Assembly (NCBI GenBank): GCA_015501605.1
Contig: JADNRZ010000011.1
Span: 496,001-560,000 of the forward strand
Direction of reading: 5' to 3'
DNA length: 64,000 bases
Origin: Panaeolus papilionaceus
Taxonomy: Eukaryota; Basidiomycota; Agaricomycetes; Agaricales
The number at the start of each line of letters is the position of its first letter. Within the stretch, counting starts at the first letter, position 1. Positions 58,665 to 64,000 of the stretch are shown piece after piece. The notes beneath the pieces are model-generated. The model saw nothing but the letters and a program-made list of their open reading frames with translations. It had not been told where the DNA came from and did not search any database. The position numbers and the translations under genes were made by a program.

Positions 58665-59109
58665 TGCCAATTTGGATTTGAAATTGCCAGCTAGATTTTC
58701 GTCTGACCTCTCCTTAAGAGTCCGTGAGCCACTAAAGGTCATTCGAACTTCAGGGCTATGTGCTGCGTAGCGCTTCTGTTGGACGGAGCTGGCTAATCCA
58801 GCATTCGTCGTCCCAAATTGTTATTAATCTGCGTGTTATCTTAGTAATACCGGAAAGGACATTATCAAATCCACCAGGTGAGCCCCTAAGAGGTTCAAAA
58901 CCCCAAAGATCGCTACTTCAAATCATACATACTTTCTATGTATGGTAGGTGTACAGCTGACTTACCCTTGTCGTGGCAATTACGGAGTCGGTGCACGGCT
59001 ATGCATGTCTTTACACAGCCGCTCTATTGTTATAAAGACTTCAAACCATTGACAACACGAAGATATATTACGCGCACGGTAATAGCACACAAAAAAACGC
59101 TGTCATTCC
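58665..59109. other. Intergenic with a degenerate CCGTGC remnant
   Basis: At about 58946-59005 the minus strand reads AGCCGTGCACCG and TTGCCACGACAAGG...GTCAGCTGT, resembling the end of array 2 (18530-18565). No gene seen. Confidence 0.4.
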
Positions 59110-59400
59110 AAGCATATCCATTATGGGAGGCCAATCGCAATTTTATTATTGCGGAATCCCGGATCTGTAGAGACAAATGTATCCCCTTAGCAATCGAACC
59201 TCGAATCTATTCAACACCCGAATCGACATACGGCTGAAAATTCACATTTTAGACATCAATAACGAATTTATTCTCATCCCCATATCGACACACAATACCC
59301 CGAATCCACAAAACTCCCCCCGAATCCACAAAACCTCCCCCGAATCCACCAGCGTTTTTCCGAATCAATGTGGTTCTTGTGCCTCAACGGCATCCCAAAG
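59110..59400 (+). repeat. Inverted-repeat arm, CCCCGAATCCAC-rich
   Basis: GGGAGGCCAATCGCAATTTTATTATTGC and CCGGATCTGTAGAGA here match the minus strand of about 60425-60465, and the arms continue through CCCCGAAT words (59290-59355; inverse ATTCGGGG at 60270-60360). The two arms face each other across about 0.9 kb and the right one lies in the 3' flank of F-box gene B. Three near-perfect units of CCCCCGAATCCACAAAAC occur at 59301-59350. Confidence 0.7.
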
Positions 59401-60642
59401 ACCACAAGATTCTTGATTCGGACCTTGAAAGCGGCATGGAATAGCTAAGCGGCTATTCGGCATTGAAGATTAGATTACAATCGTGCTTCCCCACACCTTC
59501 GATAAGATGTAGATAAGGGGGAGCCGAACACACTGCGCCAGAGCCAGTCGAAGCCCAAGTTCGGTAAATTTGCGCTGGAGGCTGATACATGCGTAGTGGA
59601 CCTTGAAGGATATTCCAAAGCGTACTCCAATAGTACCAAGTGGGTATTCCGGTACTGGTGATTTTTATCGTTCAGAAAACTATATTTATTTCGCTGCTTT
59701 AGCACTCGTTATGACCCCGGACTTCATTTCACAATGCTTCACTTCACCACCTCCTATCAATGCTTTGCATTGATATTTCAGCAGGTTTATATCCCTGGGG
59801 ATGCTTCTCCCTGTCCTCAGCCGAGAGCACCCGGCATACACTCTCTATTAGAGTTAGACTCTATTTATCTTGGCCTGTGGGCCTTTAGTGTTCACGAAAA
59901 CAGTCGCGCATCGAGTACTGGGGCTTTCTGTGTTAAATACCAAGTGAATTATAATAGCTATTCCAGATTTGAAAGCCAAGTCTAGCAACCCTCATTCTTG
60001 AATAACCAGCCAAAGTTCACACTGGGAGCCTGTCGTTGTCTGAGCGATATCTAAGATTATCTTATCAAAAGGTGAATCTGTCTTATCTGAGATGCCAGGA
60101 TTGCCGATGAACCTTATGTTGCCGTTTTCAAAGTCCGAAGCATGCACTTTTCTGTGTTGGTGATGGTAGAAATGATTGGGGGGCTTGATACAATGTCGTC
60201 GATGCGGGGTCGTGCACAAATCCGGGGTGTGCAATACAAATCCGCGAGGGTTGCTGAGTTCAGTTTTTTGGATTCGGGGCGTCATGTGTGGATTCGGGGC
60301 CAAGAATAAATTCGGTGTTGGAGAAAAAACATGAATTTTTCATTTGGCATCGATTCGGGGTGTCTGATATATCCAGTGTTTGAATGGCAAGCATGAAAAA
60401 TGAAAGATTGATTCTCTCTACAGATCCGGGGTTTGGCAATAATAAAATTGCGATTGGCCTCCCATATATCCATGCAGCGCAAGTGGAAGTGATCGTAAGC
60501 AGGAATAGGCACTACTGGGAGCTTAAACATGTCTTTACGTGGTGATTGCATAGTGGAAACAAATTGCACTACGTGAACAGGCCGCCTAGACAGATGGTTA
60601 TATTCGATATCTGGTTTATTGTTATGACCGTATGTCTTCTCA
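59401..60642. other. Intergenic; right inverted-repeat arm at about 60250-60510
   Basis: No gene supported. Holds the partner arm described above and the 3' flank of F-box gene B, part of which is also copied at 17430-17620. Confidence 0.45.
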
Positions 60643-62786
60643 CTACCATCCTTTTCTAAACCGACAACAATCTTCATATGGCCAGAACACCTCTTCCCGA
60701 CTCGGCGCTCGATATCGACCATACAAAAGTTCGTACTCACTCAGGTCGTCGGCGTTCCATTCCGAGTCTGTGTAAAAAGTATATCATAAATTAATATACT
60801 TGTACACAAAATCTGACGGGAGAAGGACATCACCTGAAATTTTAAGGCGATAATCAAATACGAGGCAATGTGCTCCAGGAGCTACCCACCCATAATCTCT
60901 GCGTGGGCGGAGTTGATAGGTTACGATCAGGCGATCAAGCGTGTCACTTGCTTTCTTGAGAAGTTGGTGAACGCCTTTCGTCTCCCCTGGAACCAAAGCT
61001 GGGTCCAAGAGTGTGAATTGGTGTAAAGAGTGTACTAATTGAAGCTGAAAAACATAAATCAGTTGATTAACGACGGGTAGGAGGGTCGGAAACGAACCGG
61101 CATATGGTCCGGCGACAAGTGACAGAGGCTGTCCAAGTCATCAACCACGTTTCTAACTGATGTTTCGTTCGTTGTACGGATATCCCGGGAACCCATTTTG
61201 TACCAGGGTGGACTACAGGAGTTGATTATCTTCTCTAATTCCGACATCAAGGAGCTTACGACAGAATCGTGGTGGGAAGGAGGTATTGCTCCAAGACAGA
61301 TGCCTATACATTGGCGCCTCTTTGGATCTCGATATAAAAGCTTCACTGTGAGCGGTTGCGAGCAGCTCGATGAAGCGTGGAGATACATGTAAAGCCGCTC
61401 TATGGCAAGCTGTTGAAGTGCATGAGCAGAGGAAGCGTCGTGAATGACAAGTGAGGTGAGTTTGGCGGCATGTTTCCAAGGCGAAGTTGAGATCATGGAA
61501 CGCTCGCGAAGAACGTGAACGTCAGTGCTTGGAATGTCTCCGCACTCAAGATAGTGGAGCGAAGGCAGGCAATCCAGTATTCTCACGATTTCGCCTTCCA
61601 GAAGCTGAGTAGAGTAAAAGGAAAGGCGCTGAAGAAACGACATCGAACCGTTGCTCGAGTTCCGGAAGAAAAAGCACAATTCATCAACAAGTCGGATATC
61701 CTCCTCACGGATACGAAGAACCTCGAGGAGAGGAAAGTTGAGGTCGCTTAAAAAGTTGATGTGATCAGTGGGCCCATATATCTTGAACTCGAATCGCTTC
61801 ATGCTCCGGATGGAGAGTCGAGGTCGTGTCACGCCAAGAAGAGCATCGACAGTGGGTTCCCGGATCGTATAATCCAGTTCCTCGAGAGATTGGGCATTCT
61901 GAAGGGAATAGAGAAATATGACTGGGTCAAGGCAGTGCTCCTTGTATCGTTTGAGCTTTGTAAGGGGGACGTTGAGTCTGACGTGGACGGCGGCTTCAAT
62001 TTCAATGTCGATGAGTTGGTCTGCATCAGCAAGAAAAAATAACTGCGTGTCGACAGTGTCGATGTGATAGGGAATGAAGAGCTTTACTGTCTGAAGATTG
62101 TCCCAGAGCCTTGGTAAGATTTTATTGGTGAAGTGACCACATCTTTTTATAGGTGTGAACGAAAAGGAAAGATGCTGGATAGTTGTGGAATGCAGGAAAA
62201 GGTAGGGCCGACGATTCCTCGCAACGTCAGGTATATGAACTTGCACTGCAAATGGGAGTTCACCAGGTGTGAATGAAGGGTCATTTTTGGTGAGAGTCGA
62301 TTTCCTTGAATACCCGTAATGGACAGTGTAAATTTGAAAGGGTTGGTGAAGGGCCTTTGCAAGTTGGCACCAACGACGACAGACCCGACTTAAAGCAGAG
62401 TACGCTTGCGTTGAACCCAGTGAGCGGTCTGAGATGAGGTTTCCAAGTACCAACAGCCATATTTCATTTGGAAGGCGTCTGACTGGAGAACATAGACGTT
62501 GGTTTTGGCGCATTGTCGTTAGGGTTGAGTGTGAATCCGGTATTGTGCGGTTCGATGAGCATGCCAGGTATTCCTTGTGAAGTCTTCGCTGGCTCTCTCT
62601 GAGTATCAGGATCTGATGCTCTGTTGGCTCATTGTTCGTCGCAAGGAGCACATCTGTAACTTCAGTGGTGACACTACATTCTGAATCCAAATCAGATGCT
62701 GAAGTCAGTTGGATGTTCGGTGAGATACAGACATATCTGGAATTCCCTCTAGTTGAGGATATACCTAAAACATGTTTTTCCTCCAT
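60643..62786 (-). CDS. F-box protein B, paralogue of F-box protein A
   Basis: Exons 61098-62786, 60834-61044 and 60643-60767 join in frame to 674 residues. I chose the ATG at 62786 (MEEKHVLGIS); the frame stays open upstream but without another ATG. The F-box-like region at about 104-150 (RRLPNEIWLLVLGNLI...VCRRWCQLA) should contact Skp1; loose leucine-rich units follow. Shared landmarks with gene A are RYKEHCLDPV, LEELDYTIREP, GPTDHINFLSDLNFP and the C-terminal ELLYGRYRAPSREEVFWPYE. Both introns are at the same positions as in gene A. It is transcribed towards gene A from about 45 kb away. The substrate is unknown. Confidence 0.88.
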
Positions 62787-63102
62787 CAAACATATAAACA
62801 ACTCGATGAATGAGAATATGAAAAATTCGCTAGTCAAATAACTTGAATCCTGGTAGCTGGATGAGTGAGAGTCTACGTGCGAGCTACACACCAATGATGA
62901 CGGGACCACCTGTTGTTTGGCGCTGCTTGGCTAAGGCTTTGAATTCATTATGCTCCGACGACGACGTCACGAGCTCAGGGTTCGTACACAACCAAGTAAG
63001 AATGATTGATGATTGGAAGAAAAAAAAAGAGAAACAATATCAACCGGATGCACTTCAAAACCTCCTTCCACTAACGTCCTTTACTCTGCCAAAACAATTG
63101 AC
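62787..63102. other. Intergenic, upstream of F-box gene B
   Basis: 316 bp of AT-rich DNA with an A-run at 63020-63035. No gene recognised. Confidence 0.4.
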
Positions 63103-63723
63103 TTAATTGCCTTGATCACCGACCTCGTAGATCTGATCCCTGGTAACTGCGTAGGGCGCAAAACTCAGAGACATCTCTGTCAAAATGACACTCTTCCGCA
63201 GGCCAAGGTATTGCTCCACCCACTCCTGGCTTCGGAAAGGTGCCCCTCTGATATCAGTACCCAAGAAGCCACCAACGACGTAAGGGGCGAGGGGACAATC
63301 CACGAAGGCAAAGGCCGTGTCATTACGAAGCGTACCATCCAGGACCAGTGCTGTTCTCTGAAGAGCCTTGAAGGGGTAATGGGCCTGTGAGGGCAATATC
63401 TCATGATTCACGTTCTGAGGGCCTCCGGAGTATAAAGCCCCGAGAAGATCATCATCGGTGCGGACGCCATCGTACTTTTTGAGGAAGTGACTGCTCGTGA
63501 TGTGCATTGGATCTCCATCCCCTGGCACATCTGGATTCCCAAGGAGGTAGAAACTCAGCTGTGCAGAATCGGAAGTTACACGCAGGTAGATGAACCATTG
63601 GGATTCTTGGTCCGTCCCGAAGTCCTCGGTCGTCACTTTTGCCTTGGACCTTCGAGAGCTAGGGTGAGCTACATAGCAGGCGTCGGGCTCTTTTGTGAGA
63701 TCCCGCAGGGGATTATGGAAAGC
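63103..63723 (-). CDS. Uncharacterised ~207-residue protein, 5' end uncertain
   Basis: A continuous frame reads AFHNPLRDLTKEPDACYVAH ... QYLGLRKSVILTEMSLSFAP to TAA/TGA near 63103. Composition and codon use look like a real protein with alternating strands and helices (QWFIYLRVTSDSAQLSFYLL). I do not recognise the family. In the same frame an ATG at 63762 begins MTNTFFCIITEN and meets TGA at 63724-63726, directly before AFHN. Either an acceptor at TTGAG (63724) joins an unseen first exon, or the TGA is a nonsense mutation. A TATA box lies 120 bp upstream of that ATG. Confidence 0.5.
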   Translation of the reverse strand, partial: AFHNPLRDLTKEPDACYVAHPSSRRSKAKVTTEDFGTDQESQWFIYLRVTSDSAQLSFYLLGNPDVPGDGDPMHITSSHFLKKYDGVRTDDDLLGALYSGGPQNVNHEILPSQAHYPFKALQRTALVLDGTLRNDTAFAFVDCPLAPYVVGGFLGTDIRGAPFRSQEWVEQYLGLRKSVILTEMSLSFAPYAVTRDQIYEVGDQGN

Positions 63724-63877
63724 TCAATTTTCTGTAATGATACAGAAGAAGGTGTTAGTCATAGGGTCAGATAAATGAAACGATATACATCACTCACACC
63801 ACTGATTGCGCAGGAGATTGTAATGCAAGAGAATGGGGGTGATTGGTTGCTGGTTCAGCTGGGACGGATATGCATGG

Positions 63878-63885
63878 TATTTATA
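63878..63885 (-). promoter_or_regulatory. TATA box upstream of the right-end gene
   Basis: The minus strand reads CGTATAAATACC. Position fits transcription leftwards into 63103-63762. Confidence 0.5.
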
Positions 63886-64000
63886 CGATTTCACAGTCCT
63901 GCTATTGGCCCCGACTATTTCGCTTGCACCTGCAAAGTTACGGGACACACCTCAGGGTACCTTTTGACTGTTTGTTTCATAAAAAGGACATCCTCAATTG

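Noticed and set aside
1..64000. CRISPR arrays, bacterial operons, tRNA or rRNA genes
   Set aside because: The CCGTGC arrays have irregular short spacers and are not CRISPR. No tRNA A/B-box pairs or rRNA cores were seen. Intron-rich genes show this is a eukaryotic nuclear genome.

Overview
The window is nuclear DNA of a filamentous basidiomycete, most probably an Agaricomycete. Genes are broken by many 42-65 bp GT..AG introns with CTNAC-like branch sites. The gene families are typical of mushrooms: DUF6698 and DUF6699 proteins, F-box paralogues, JmjC-like cupins, a Plavaka-type transposase and a Ty1/copia element. Gene models were assembled by hand. For every multi-exon model given as intact, the exon phases sum to an open frame. 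Splice coordinates may be off by 1-3 bases. No RNA evidence was available, and family names come from recognised motifs, not database searches.

Left part (1-22 kb): a secreted type-B carboxylesterase runs off the left edge. A duplication of about 1.6 kb follows. Its left copy (3.96-5.6 kb) carries a dead short-chain dehydrogenase and its right copy (12.6-14.3 kb) an intact one. Between them lie a minisatellite, a broken N-terminal fragment of a HUL5-like ubiquitin ligase and a gene with a galactose-binding-like domain. Next come F-box gene A, a fragment of its paralogue, three arrays of a CCGTGC heptamer and a JmjC-like gene.

Middle (22-41 kb): a transposon-rich block. It holds a ten-exon, apparently intact 1301-residue Plavaka-type transposase, a small same-strand gene beside it, a coiled-coil gene, and a 1.48 kb TIR element with 8-bp target duplications and GTTTAAAC palindromes. 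A co-oriented group of four lineage-type genes follows, the last being a DUF6698 gene. A 232-bp tandem repeat closes the block.

Right part (41-64 kb): an uncharacterised nuclear-looking gene on the minus strand, then a very young Ty1/copia element (LTRs differing by one base, 5-bp TSD) whose gag-pol frame is nevertheless broken three times. Next is the most interesting gene, at 52239-55634. Its N-terminal half looks like that of the KRE6/SKN1 type-II membrane proteins, but where a glycosidase domain is expected it has a dibasic-site-rich tail with six copies of the peptide core EVDKFGR. The copies are kept identical at protein level while their codons differ, which looks like a repeat-peptide precursor. 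A DUF6699 gene, F-box gene B on the minus strand, and an uncharacterised gene with an in-frame TGA near its 5' end finish the window.
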